Assembly (NCBI GenBank): GCA_963932465.1
Contig: CAWVRF010001058.1
Coordinates: 248,001 to 312,000, forward strand
Length of the DNA stretch: 64,000 nt
Direction: 5' to 3'
Source: Maratus speciosus
Lineage: Eukaryota; Arthropoda; Arachnida; Araneae; Salticidae
Below are positions 1 to 13,409 of this stretch, one piece after another. The notes under the pieces were generated by a model. The model worked only from the letters and a program-made list of their open reading frames with translations, did not search any database and was not told the DNA's origin. The translations under genes were made by a program, and so were the position numbers. Position 1 is the stretch's first letter. The number at the start of each line of letters is the position of its first letter.

Positions 1-3000
1 CAGAAAGAGTTACCGCATATAAAACACGCAATATTTATGAATTGAATTCCGGTGCAGGGCTGAAAATTAATTTCTTAATAAATAATAAAGCGAAACCGAA
101 TATATTGTTTCAACAATCAAAGCATTGTTAGAAAATTCAACAGAATGAGTTACCGCATATAAAACACGCAATATTTATTTATTATTTCCGGTGAACCGCT
201 GAAAATTAATTTCTTAATAAATAATAAAGCGAAACCGAATATATTGTTTCAACAATCAAAGCATTGTTAGAAAATTCATCAGAAAGAGTTACCTCATATA
301 AAACACGCAATATTTATGAATTGAATTCCGGTGCAGGGCTGAAAATTAATTTCTTAATAAATAATAAAGCGAAACCGAATATATTGTTTCAACAATAAAG
401 AATTGTTAGAATATTCATCAGAAAGAGTTACCGCATATAAAACACGCAGTATTTATGAATTGAATTCCGGTGCAGGGCTCAAAATTAATTTCTTAATAAA
501 TAATAAAGCGAAACCGAATATATTGTTTCAACAATCAAAGCATTGTTAGAAAATTCATCAGAAAGAGTTACCGCATATAAAACACGCAATATTTATGAAT
601 TGAATTCCGGCGCAGGGCTGAAAATTAATTTCATAATAAATAATAAAGCGAAACCGAATATATTGTTTCAACAATCAAAGCATTGTTAGAAAATTCATCA
701 GAAAGAGTTACCGCATATAAAACACGCAATATTTATGAATTGAATTCCGGTGCAGGGCTGAAAATTAATTTCTTAATAAATAATAAAGCGAAACCGAATA
801 TATTGTTTCAACAATCAAAGCATTGTTAGAAAATTCAACAGAATGAGTTACCGCATATAAAACATGCAATATTTATTTATTGATTTCCGGTGCACCGCTG
901 AAAATTAATTTCTTAATAAATAATAAAGCGAAACCGAATATATTGTTTCAACAATCAAAGCATTGTTAGAAAATTCATCAGAAAGAGTTACCGCATATAA
1001 AACACGCAATATTTATGAATTGAATCCCGGTGCAGGGCTCAAAATTAATTTCTTAGTAAATAATAAAGCGAAACCGAATATATTGTTTAAACAATGAAAG
1101 CATTGTTAGAAAATTCCTCAGAAAGAGTTACCGCATATAAAACACGCAATATTTATGAATTGAATTCCGGTGCAGGGCTCAAAATTAATTAATTAATAAA
1201 TAATAAAGCGAAACCGAATATATTGTTTCAACAATCAAAGCATTGTTAGAAAATTCATCAGAAAGAGTTACCGCATATAAAACACGGAATATTTATGAAT
1301 TGGATTCCGGTGCAGGGCTGAAAATTAATTTCTTAATAAATAATAAAGCGAAACCGAATATATTGTTTCAACAATCAAAGCATTGTTAGAAAATTCAACA
1401 GAATGAGTTACCGCATATAAAACACGCAATATTTATTTATTGACTTCCGGTGCACCGCTGAAAATTAATTTCTTAATAAATAATAAAGCGAAACCGAATA
1501 TATTGTTTCAACAATCAAAGCATTGTTAGAAAATTCATCAGAAAGAGTTACCTCATATAAAACACGCAATATTTATGAATTGATTTCCGGTGCAGGGCTG
1601 AAAATTAATTTCTTAATAAATAATAAAGCGAAACCGAATATATTGTTTCAACAATAAAGAATTGTTAGAATATTCATCAGAAAGAGTTACCGCATATAAA
1701 ACACGCAATATTTATGAATTCAATTCCGGTGCAGGGCTGAAAATTAATTTCTTAATAAATAATAAACCGAAACCGAATATATTGTTTCTACAATCAAAGC
1801 ATTGTTAGAAAATTCATCAGAAAGAGTTACCGCATATAAAACACGCAATATTTATGAATTGAATTCCGGTGCAGGGCTGAAAATTAATTTCTTTATAAAT
1901 AATAAAGCGAAACCGAATATATTGTTTCAACAATCAAAGCATTGTTAGAAAATTCATCAGAAAGAGTTACCGCATATAAAACACGCAATATTTATGAATT
2001 GAATTCCGGTGCAGGGCTGAAAATTAATTTCTTAATAAATAATAAAGCGAAACCGAATATATTGTTTCAACAATCAAAGCATCGTTAGAAAATTCATCAG
2101 AAAGAGTTACCGCATATAAAACACGCAATATTTATGAATTGATTTCCGGTGCAGGGCTGAAAATTAATTTCTTAATAAATAATAAAGCGAAACCGAATAT
2201 ATTGTTTCAACAATCAAAGCATTGTTAGAAAATTCATCAGAAAGAGTTACCGCATGTAAAACACGCAATATTTATGAATTGAATTCCGCTGCAGGGCTCA
2301 AAATTAATTTATTAATAAATAATAAAGCGAAACCGAATATATTGTTTCAACAATCAAAGCATTGTTAGAAAATTCATCAGAAAGAGTTACCGCATATAAA
2401 ACACGCAATATTTATGAATTGAATCCCGGTGCAGGGCTCAAAATTAATTTCTTAGTAAATAATAAAGCGAAACCGAATATATTGTTTAAACAATCAAAGC
2501 ATTGTTAGAAAATTCATCAGAAAGAGTTATCGCATATAAAACACGCAATATTTATGAATTGCATTCCGGTGCAGGGCTGAAAAGTAATTTTTTATTAAAT
2601 AATAAAGCGAAACCGAATATATTGTTTCAACAATGAAAGCATTGTTAGAAAATTCATCAGAAAGAGTTACCGCATATAAAACACGCAATATTTATGAATT
2701 GAATTCCGGTGCAGGGCTCAAAATTAATTTATTAATAAATAATAAAGCGAAACCGAATATATTGTTTCAACAATCAAAGCATTGTTAGAAAATTCATCAG
2801 AAAGAGTTACCGCATATAAGACACGCAATATTTATGAATTGAATTCCGGTGCGGGGCTCAAAATTAATTTATTAATATATAATAAAGCGAAACCGAATAT
2901 ATTGTTTCAACAATCAAAGCATTGTTAGAAAATTCCTCAGAAAGAGTTACCGCATATAAAACACGCAATATTTATGAATTGAATTCCGGTGCAGGGCTGA

Positions 3001-6000
3001 AAATTAATTTCTTAATAAATAATAAAGCGAAACCGAATATATTGTTTCAACAATCAAAGCATTGTTAGAAAATTCATCAGAAAGAGTTACCGCATATAAA
3101 ACACACAATATTTATGAATTGAATTCCGGTGCAGGGCTGAAAATTAATTTCTTAATAAATAATAAAGCGAAACCGAATATATTGTTTCAACAATCAAAGC
3201 ATTGTTAGAAAATTTATCAGAAAGAGTTACCGCATATAAAACACGCAATATTTATGAATTGATTTCCGGTGCAGGGCTGAAAATTAATTTCTTAATAAAT
3301 AATAAAGCGAAACCGAATATATTGTTTCAACAATCAAAGCATTGTTAGAAAATTCATCAGAAAGAGTTACCGCATATAAAACACGCAATATTTATGAATT
3401 GAATTCCGCTGCAGGGCTCAAAATTAATTTATTAATAAATAATAAAGCGAAACCGAATATATTGTTTCAACAATCAAAGCATTGTTAGAAAATTCATCAG
3501 AAAGAGTTACCGCATATAAAACACGCAATATTTATGAATTGAATCCCGGTGCAGGGCTCAAAATTAATTTCTTAGTAAATAATAAAGCGAAACCGAATAT
3601 ATTGTTTAAACAATCAAAGCATTGTTAGAAAATTCATCAGAAAGAGTTACCGCATATAAAACACGCAATATTTATGAATTGAATTCCGGTGCAGGGCTGA
3701 AAATTAATTTCTTAATAAATAATAAAGCGAAACCGAATATATTGTTTCAACAATCAAAGCATTGTTAGAAAATTCATCAGAAAGAGTTACCGCATATAAA
3801 ACAAGCAATATTTATGAATTGAATTCCGGTGCAGGGCTGAAAATTAATTTCTTAATAAATAATAAAGCGAAACCGAATATATTGTTTCAACAATCAAAGC
3901 ATTGTTAGAAAATTCATCAGAAAGAGTTACCGCATATAAAACACGCAATATTTATGAATTGAATTCCGGTGCAGGTCTGAAAATTAATTTCTTAATAAAT
4001 AATAAAGCGAAACCGAATATATTGTTTCAACAATCAAAGCATTGTTAGAAAATTCATCAGAAAGAGTTACCGCATATGAAACACGCAATATTTATGAATT
4101 GAATTCCGGTGCAGGGCTGAAAATTAATTTCTTAATAAATAATAAAGCGAAACCGAATATATTGTTTCAACAATCAAAGCACTGTTAGAAAATTCATCAG
4201 AAAGAGTTACCGCAAATAAAACACGCAATTGAATTCCGCTGTAGGGCTCAAAATTAATTTATTAATAAATAATAAAGCGAAACCGAATATATTGTTTCAA
4301 CAATCAAAGCATTGTTAGAAAATTTATCAGAAAGAGTTACCGCATATAAAACACGCAATATTTATGAATTGAATCCCGGTGCAGGGCTCAAAATTAATTT
4401 CTTAGTAAATAATAAAGCGAAACCGAATATATTGTTTAAACAATGAAAGCATTGTTAGAAAATTCATCAGAAAGAGTTACCGCATATAAAACACCCAATA
4501 TTTATGAATTGAATTCCGGTGCAGGGCTCAAAATTAATTTATTAATAAATAATAAAGCGAAACCGAATATATTGTTTCAACAATCAAAGCATTGTTAGAA
4601 AATTCAACAGAAAGAGTTACCGCATATAAAACACGCAATATTTATGAATTGAATTCCGCTGCAGGGCTCAAAATTAATTTATTAATAAATAATAAAGCGA
4701 AACCGAATATATTGTTTCAACAATCAAAGCATTGTTAGAAAATTCATCAGAAAGAGTTACCGCATATAAAACACGCAATATTTATGAATTGAATCCCGGT
4801 GCAGGGCTCAAAATTAATTTCTTAGTAAATAATAAAGCGAAACCGAATATATTGTTTAAACAATGAAAGCATTGTTAGAAAATTCCTCAGAAAGAGTTAC
4901 CGCATATAAAACACGCAATATTTATGAATTGAATTCCGGTGCAGGGCTCAAAATTAATTAATTAATAAATAATAAAGCGAAACCGAATATATTGTTTCAA
5001 CAATCAAAGCATTGTTAGAAAATTCATCAGAAAGAGTTACCGCATATAAAACACGCAATATTTATGAATTGGATTCCGGTGCAGGGCTGAAAATTAATTT
5101 CTTAATAAATAATAAAGCGAAACCGAATATATTGTTTCAACAATCAAAGCATTGTTAGAAAATTCAACAGAATGTGTTACCGCATATAAAACACGCAATA
5201 TTTATTTATTGACTTCCGGTGCACCGCTGAAAATTAATTTCTTAATAAATAATAAAGCGAAACCGAATATATTGTTTCAACAATCAAAGCATTGTTAGAA
5301 AATTCATCAGAAAGAGTTACCTCATATAAAACACGCAATATTTATGAATTGATTTCCGGTGCAGGGCTCAAAATTAATTTCTTAGTAAATAATAAAGCGA
5401 AACCGAATATATTGTTTAAACAATGAAAGCATTGTTAGAAAATTCCTCAGAAAGAGTTACCGCATATAAAACACGCAATATTTATGAATAGAATTCCGGT
5501 GCAGGGCTGAAAATTAATTTCTTAATAAATAATAAAGCGAAACCGAATATATTGTTTCAACAATCAAAGCATTGTTAGAAAATTCATCAGAAAGAGTTAC
5601 CTCATATAAAACACGCAATATTTATGAATTGAATCCCGGTGCAGGGCTCAAAATTAATTTCTTAGTAAATAATAAAGCGAAACCGAATATATTGTTTAAA
5701 CAATGAAAGCATTGTTAGAAAATTCCTCAGAAAGAGTTACCGCATATAAAACACGCAATATTTATGAATTGAATTCCGGTGCAGGGCTGAAAATTAATTT
5801 CTTAATAAATAATAAAGCGAAACCGAATATATTGTTTCAACAATCAAAGCATTGTTAGAAAATTCATCAGAAAGAGTTACCGCATATAAAACACGCAATA
5901 TTTATGAATTGAATTCCGGTGCAGGGCTGAAAATTAATTTCTTAATAAATAATAAAGCGAAACCGAATATATTGTTTCAACAATCAAAGCATTGTTAGAA

Positions 6001-9000
6001 AATTCATCAGAAAGAGTTACCGCATATTAAACACGCAATATTTATGAATTGAATTCCGGAGCAGGGCTCAAAATTAATTTATTAATAAATAATAAAGCGA
6101 AACCGAATATATTGTTTCAACAATCAAAGCATTGTTAGAAAATTCATCAGAAAGAGTTACCGCATATAAAACACGCAATATTCATGAATTGAATCCCGGT
6201 GCAGGGCTCAAAATTAATTTCTTAGTAAATAATAAAGCGAAACCGAATATATTGTTTAAACAATCAAAGCATTGTTAGAAAATTCATCAGAAAGAGTTAC
6301 CGCATATAAAACACGCAATATTTATGAATTGAATTCTGGTGCAGGTCTCAAAATTAATTTATTAATAAATAATAAAGCGAAACCGAATATATTGTTTCAA
6401 CAATCAAAGCATTGTTAGAAAATTCAACAGAATGAGTTACCGCATATAAGACACGCAATATTTATGAATTGAATTCCGGTGCTGGGCTGAAAATTAATTT
6501 CTTAATAAATAATAAAGCGAAACCGAATATATTGTTTCAACAATCAAAGCATTGTTAGAAAATTCATCAGAAAGAGTTACCGCATATAAAACACGCAATA
6601 TTTATGAATTGAATTCCGGTGCAGGTCTGAAAATTAATTTCTTAATAAATAATAAAGCGAAACCGAATATATTGTTTCAACAATCAAAGCATTGTTAGAA
6701 AATTCATCAGAAAGAGTTACCGCATATGAAACACGCAATATTTATGAATTGAATTCCGGTGCAGGGCTGAAAATTAATTTCTTAATAAATAATAAAGCGA
6801 AACCGAATATATTGTTTCAACAATCAAAGCACTGTTAGAAAATTCATCAGAAAGAGTTACCGCAAATAAAACACGCAATTGAATTCCGCTGTAGGGCTCA
6901 AAATTAATTTATTAATAAATAATAAAGCGAAACCGAATATATTGTTTCAACAATCAAAGCATTGTTAGAAATTCATCAGAAAGAGTTACCGCATATAAAA
7001 CACGCAATATTTATGAATTGAATCCCGGTGCAGGGCTCAAAATTAATTTCTTAGTAAATAATAAAGCGAAACCGAATATATTGTTTAAACAATGAAAGCA
7101 TTGTTAGAAAATTCATCAGAAAGAGTTACCGCATATAAAACACGCAATATTTATGAATTGAATTCCGGTGCAGGGCTCAAAATTAATTTATTAATAAATA
7201 ATAAAGCGAAACCGAATATATTGTTTCAACAATCAAAGCATTGTTAGAAAATTCAACAGAAAGAGTTACCGCATATAAAACACGCAATATTTATAAATTG
7301 AATTCCGGTGCAGGGCTGAAAATTAATTTCTTAATAAATAATAAAGCGAAACCGAATATATTGTTTCAACAATCAAAGCATTGTTAGAAAATTCATCAGA
7401 AAGAGTTACCGCATATAAAACACGCAATATTTATGAATTGAATTCCGGTGCAGGGCTGAAAATTAATTTCTTAATAAATAATAAAGCGAAACCGAATATA
7501 TTGTTTCAACAATCAAAGCATTGTTAGAAAATTCAACAGAATGAGTTACCGCATATAAAACACGCAATATTTATTTATTATTTCCGGTGAACCGCTGAAA
7601 ATTAATTTCTTAATAAATAATAAAGCGAAACCGAATATATTGTTTCAACAATCAAAGCATTGTTAGAAAATTCATCAGAAAGAGTTACCTCATATAAAAC
7701 ACGCAATATTTATGAATTGAATTCCGGTGCAGGGCTGAAAATTAATTTCTTAATAAATAATAAAGCGAAACCGAATATATTGTTTCAACAATAAAGAATT
7801 GTTAGAATATTCATCAGAAAGAGTTACCGCATATAAAACACGCAGTATTTATGAATTGAATTCCGGTGCAGGGCTCAAAATTAATTTCTTAATAAATAAT
7901 AAAGCGAAACCGAATATATTGTTTCAACAATCAAAGCATTGTTAGAAAATTCATCAGAAAGAGTTACCGCATATAAAACACGCAATATTTATGAATTGAA
8001 TTCCGGCGCAGGGCTGAAAATTAATTTCATAATAAATAATAAAGCGAAACCGAATATATTGTTTCAACAATCAAAGCATTGTTAGAAAATTCATCAGAAA
8101 GAGTTACCGCATATAAAACACGCAATATTTATGAATTGAATTCCGGTGCAGGGCTGAAAATTAATTTCTTAATAAATAATAAAGCGAAACCGAATATATT
8201 GTTTCAACAATCAAAGCATTGTTAGAAAATTCAACAGAATGAGTTACCGCATATAAAACATGCAATATTTATTTATTGATTTCCGGTGCACCGCTGAAAA
8301 TTAATTTCTTAATAAATAATAAAGCGAAACCGAATATATTGTTTCAACAATCAAAGCATTGTTAGAAAATTCATCAGAAAGAGTTACCGCATATAAAACA
8401 CGCAATATTTATGAATTGAATCCCGGTGCAGGGCTCAAAATTAATTTCTTAGTAAATAATAAAGCGAAACCGAATATATTGTTTAAACAATGAAAGCATT
8501 GTTAGAAAATTCCTCAGAAAGAGTTACCGCATATAAAACACGCAATATTTATGAATTGAATTCCGGTGCAGGGCTCAAAATTAATTAATTAATAAATAAT
8601 AAAGCGAAACCGAATATATTGTTTCAACAATCAAAGCATTGTTAGAAAATTCATCAGAAAGAGTTACCGCATATAAAACACGGAATATTTATGAATTGGA
8701 TTCCGGTGCAGGGCTGAAAATTAATTTCTTAATAAATAATAAAGCGAAACCGAATATATTGTTTCAACAATCAAAGCATTGTTAGAAAATTCAACAGAAT
8801 GAGTTACCGCATATAAAACACGCAATATTTATTTATTGACTTCCGGTGCACCGCTGAAAATTAATTTCTTAATAAATAATAAAGCGAAACCGAATATATT
8901 GTTTCAACAATCAAAGCATTGTTAGAAAATTCATCAGAAAGAGTTACCTCATATAAAACACGCAATATTTATGAATTGATTTCCGGTGCAGGGCTGAAAA

Positions 9001-12000
9001 TTAATTTCTTAATAAATAATAAAGCGAAACCGAATATATTGTTTCAACAATAAAGAATTGTTAGAATATTCATCAGAAAGAGTTACCGCATATAAAACAC
9101 GCAATATTTATGAATTCAATTCCGGTGCAGGGCTGAAAATTAATTTCTTAATAAATAATAAACCGAAACCGAATATATTGTTTCTACAATCAAAGCATTG
9201 TTAGAAAATTCATCAGAAAGAGTTACCGCATATAAAACACGCAATATTTATGAATTGAATTCCGGTGCAGGGCTGAAAATTAATTTCTTAATAAATAATA
9301 AAGCGAAACCGAATATATTGTTTCAACAATCAAAGCATTGTTAGAAAATTCATCAGAAAGAGTTACCGCATATAAAACACGCAATATTTATGAATTGAAT
9401 TCCGGTGCAGGGCTGAAAATTAATTTCTTAATAAATAATAAAGCGAAACCGAATATATTGTTTCAACAATCAAAGCATCGTTAGAAAATTCATCAGAAAG
9501 AGTTACCGCATATAAAACACGCAATATTTATGAATTGATTTCCGGTGCAGGGCTGAAAATTAATTTCTTAATAAATAATAAAGCGAAACCGAATATATTG
9601 TTTCAACAATCAAAGCATTGTTAGAAAATTCATCAGAAAGAGTTACCGCATGTAAAACACGCAATATTTATGAATTGAATTCCGCTGCAGGGCTCAAAAT
9701 TAATTTATTAATAAATAATAAAGCGAAACCGAATATATTGTTTCAACAATCAAAGCATTGTTAGAAAATTCATCAGAAAGAGTTACCGCATATAAAACAC
9801 GCAATATTTATGAATTGAATCCCGGTGCAGGGCTCAAAATTAATTTCTTAGTAAATAATAAAGCGAAACCGAATATATTGTTTAAACAATCAAAGCATTG
9901 TTAGAAAATTCATCAGAAAGAGTTATCGCATATAAAACACGCAATATTTATGAATTGCATTCCGGTGCAGGGCTGAAAAGTAATTTTTTATTAAATAATA
10001 AAGCGAAACCGAATATATTGTTTCAACAATGAAAGCATTGTTAGAAAATTCATCAGAAAGAGTTACCGCATATAAAACACGCAATATTTATGAATTGAAT
10101 TCCGGTGCAGGGCTCAAAATTAATTTATTAATAAATAATAAAGCGAAACCGAATATATTGTTTCAACAATCAAAGCATTGTTAGAAAATTCATCAGAAAG
10201 AGTTACCGCATATAAGACACGCAATATTTATGAATTGAATTCCGGTGCGGGGCTCAAAATTAATTTATTAATATATAATAAAGCGAAACCGAATATATTG
10301 TTTCAACAATCAAAGCATTGTTAGAAAATTCCTCAGAAAGAGTTACCGCATATAAAACACGCAATATTTATGAATTGAATTCCGGTGCAGGGCTGAAAAT
10401 TAATTTCTTAATAAATAATAAAGCGAAACCGAATATATTGTTTCAACAATCAAAGCATTGTTAGAAAATTCATCAGAAAGAGTTACCGCATATAAAACAC
10501 ACAATATTTATGAATTGAATTCCGGTGCAGGGCTGAAAATTAATTTCTTAATAAATAATAAAGCGAAACCGAATATATTGTTTCAACAATCAAAGCATTG
10601 TTAGAAAATTTATCAGAAAGAGTTACCGCATATAAAACACGCAATATTTATGAATTGATTTCCGGTGCAGGGCTGAAAATTAATTTCTTAATAAATAATA
10701 AAGCGAAACCGAATATATTGTTTCAACAATCAAAGCATTGTTAGAAAATTCATCAGAAAGAGTTACCGCATATAAAACACGCAATATTTATGAATTGAAT
10801 TCCGCTGCAGGGCTCAAAATTAATTTATTAATAAATAATAAAGCGAAACCGAATATATTGTTTCAACAATCAAAGCATTGTTAGAAAATTCATCAGAAAG
10901 AGTTACCGCATATAAAACACGCAATATTTATGAATTGAATCCCGGTGCAGGGCTCAAAATTAATTTCTTAGTAAATAATAAAGCGAAACCGAATATATTG
11001 TTTAAACAATCAAAGCATTGTTAGAAAATTCATCAGAAAGAGTTACCGCATATAAAACACGCAATATTTATGAATTGAATTCCGGTGCAGGGCTGAAAAT
11101 TAATTTCTTAATAAATAATAAAGCGAAACCGAATATATTGTTTCAACAATCAAAGCATTGTTAGAAAATTCATCAGAAAGAGTTACCGCATATAAAACAA
11201 GCAATATTTATGAATTGAATTCCGGTGCAGGGCTGAAAATTAATTTCTTAATAAATAATAAAGCGAAACCGAATATATTGTTTCAACAATCAAAGCATTG
11301 TTAGAAAATTCATCAGAAAGAGTTACCGCATATAAAACACGCAATATTTATGAATTGAATTCCGGTGCAGGTCTGAAAATTAATTTCTTAATAAATAATA
11401 AAGCGAAACCGAATATATTGTTTCAACAATCAAAGCATTGTTAGAAAATTCATCAGAAAGAGTTACCGCATATGAAACACGCAATATTTATGAATTGAAT
11501 TCCGGTGCAGGGCTGAAAATTAATTTCTTAATAAATAATAAAGCGAAACCGAATATATTGTTTCAACAATCAAAGCACTGTTAGAAAATTCATCAGAAAG
11601 AGTTACCGCAAATAAAACACGCAATTGAATTCCGCTGTAGGGCTCAAAATTAATTTATTAATAAATAATAAAGCGAAACCGAATATATTGTTTCAACAAT
11701 CAAAGCATTGTTAGAAAATTTATCAGAAAGAGTTACCGCATATAAAACACGCAATATTTATGAATTGAATCCCGGTGCAGGGCTCAAAATTAATTTCTTA
11801 GTAAATAATAAAGCGAAACCGAATATATTGTTTAAACAATGAAAGCATTGTTAGAAAATTCATCAGAAAGAGTTACCGCATATAAAACACCCAATATTTA
11901 TGAATTGAATTCCGGTGCAGGGCTCAAAATTAATTTATTAATAAATAATAAAGCGAAACCGAATATATTGTTTCAACAATCAAAGCATTGTTAGAAAATT

Positions 12001-12258
12001 CAACAGAAAGAGTTACCGCATATAAAACACGCAATATTTATGAATTGAATTCCGCTGCAGGGCTCAAAATTAATTTATTAATAAATAATAAAGCGAAACC
12101 GAATATATTGTTTCAACAATCAAAGCATTGTTAGAAAATTCATCAGAAAGAGTTACCGCATATAAAACACGCAATATTTATGAATTGAATCCCGGTGCAG
12201 GGCTCAAAATTAATTTCTTAGTAAATAATAAAGCGAAACCGAATATATTGTTTAAACA
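1..12258. repeat. Higher-order satellite repeat, 7,396-bp period
   Basis: Positions 1-4862 reappear at 7397-12258 with a constant offset of 7396 bp. I checked about fifteen private variants by eye and found no mismatch. Examples are CACGCAGT at 441/7837, GAATTCAATTCC near 1717/9113, CATGTAAAAC near 2253/9649, TTTTTTATTAAAT near 2590/9986 and AACACCCAAT near 4490/11886. The offset equals 53 monomers minus 24 bp. That 24 bp is explained by two monomers with the 10-bp deletion and four with 1-bp deletions. Similarity breaks at 4862/12258, where the next monomer types differ. The left limit may lie outside the window. Confidence 0.9.
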
Positions 12259-13409
12259 ATCAAAGCATTGTTAGAAAATTCATCAGAAAGAGTTATCGCA
12301 TATAAAACACGCAATATTTATGAATTGCATTCCGGTGCAGGGCTGAAAAGTAATTTTTTAATAAATAATAAAGCGAAACCGAATATATTGTTTCAACAAT
12401 GAAAGCATTGTTAGAAAATTCATCAGAAAGAGTTACCGCATATAAAACACGCAATATTTATGAATTGAATTCCGGTGCAGGGCTCAAAATTAATTTATTA
12501 ATAAATAATAAAGCGAAACTGAATATATTGTTTCAACAATCAAAGCATTGTTAGAAAATTCATCAGAAAGAGTTACCGCATATAAGACACGCAATATTTA
12601 TGAATTGAATTCCGGTGCGGGGCTCAAAATTAATTTATTAATAAATAATAAAGCGAAACCGAATATATTGTTTCAACAATCAAAGCATTGTTAGAAAATT
12701 CATCAGAAAGAGTTACCGCATATAAAAAAAGCAATATTTATGAATTGAATTCCGGTGCAGGGCTGAAAATTAATTTCTTAATAAATAATAAAGCGAAACC
12801 GAATACATTGTTTCAACAATCAAAGCATTGTTAGAAAATTCATCAGAAAGAGTTACCGCATATAAAACACACAATATTTATGAATTGAATTCCGGTGCAG
12901 GGCTGAAAATTAATTTCTTAATAAATAATAAAGCGAAACCGAATATATTGTTTCAACAATCAAAGCATTGTTAGAAAATTCATCAGAAAGAGTTACCGCA
13001 TATAAAACACGCAATATTTATGAATTGAATTCCGCTGCAGGGCTCAAAATTAATTTATTAATAAATAATAAAGCGAAACCGAATATATTGTTTCAACAAT
13101 CAAAGCATTGTTAGAAAATTCATCAGAAAGAGTCACCGCATATAAAACACGCAATATTTATGAATTGAATCACGGTGCAGGGCTCAAAATTAATTTCTTA
13201 GTAAATAATAAAGCGAAACCGAATATATTGTTTAAACAATCAAAGCATTGTTAGAAAATTCATCAGAAAGAGTTACCGCATATAAAACACGCAATATTTA
13301 TGAATTGAATTCCGGTGCAGGGCTGAAAATTAATTTCTTAATAAATAATAAAGCGAAACCGAATATATTGTTTCAACAATCAAAGCATTGTTAGAAAATT
13401 CATCAGAAA

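Noticed and set aside
1..140. CENP-B box in the satellite
   Set aside because: Neither strand of the monomer contains the TTCG....A..CGGG pattern.
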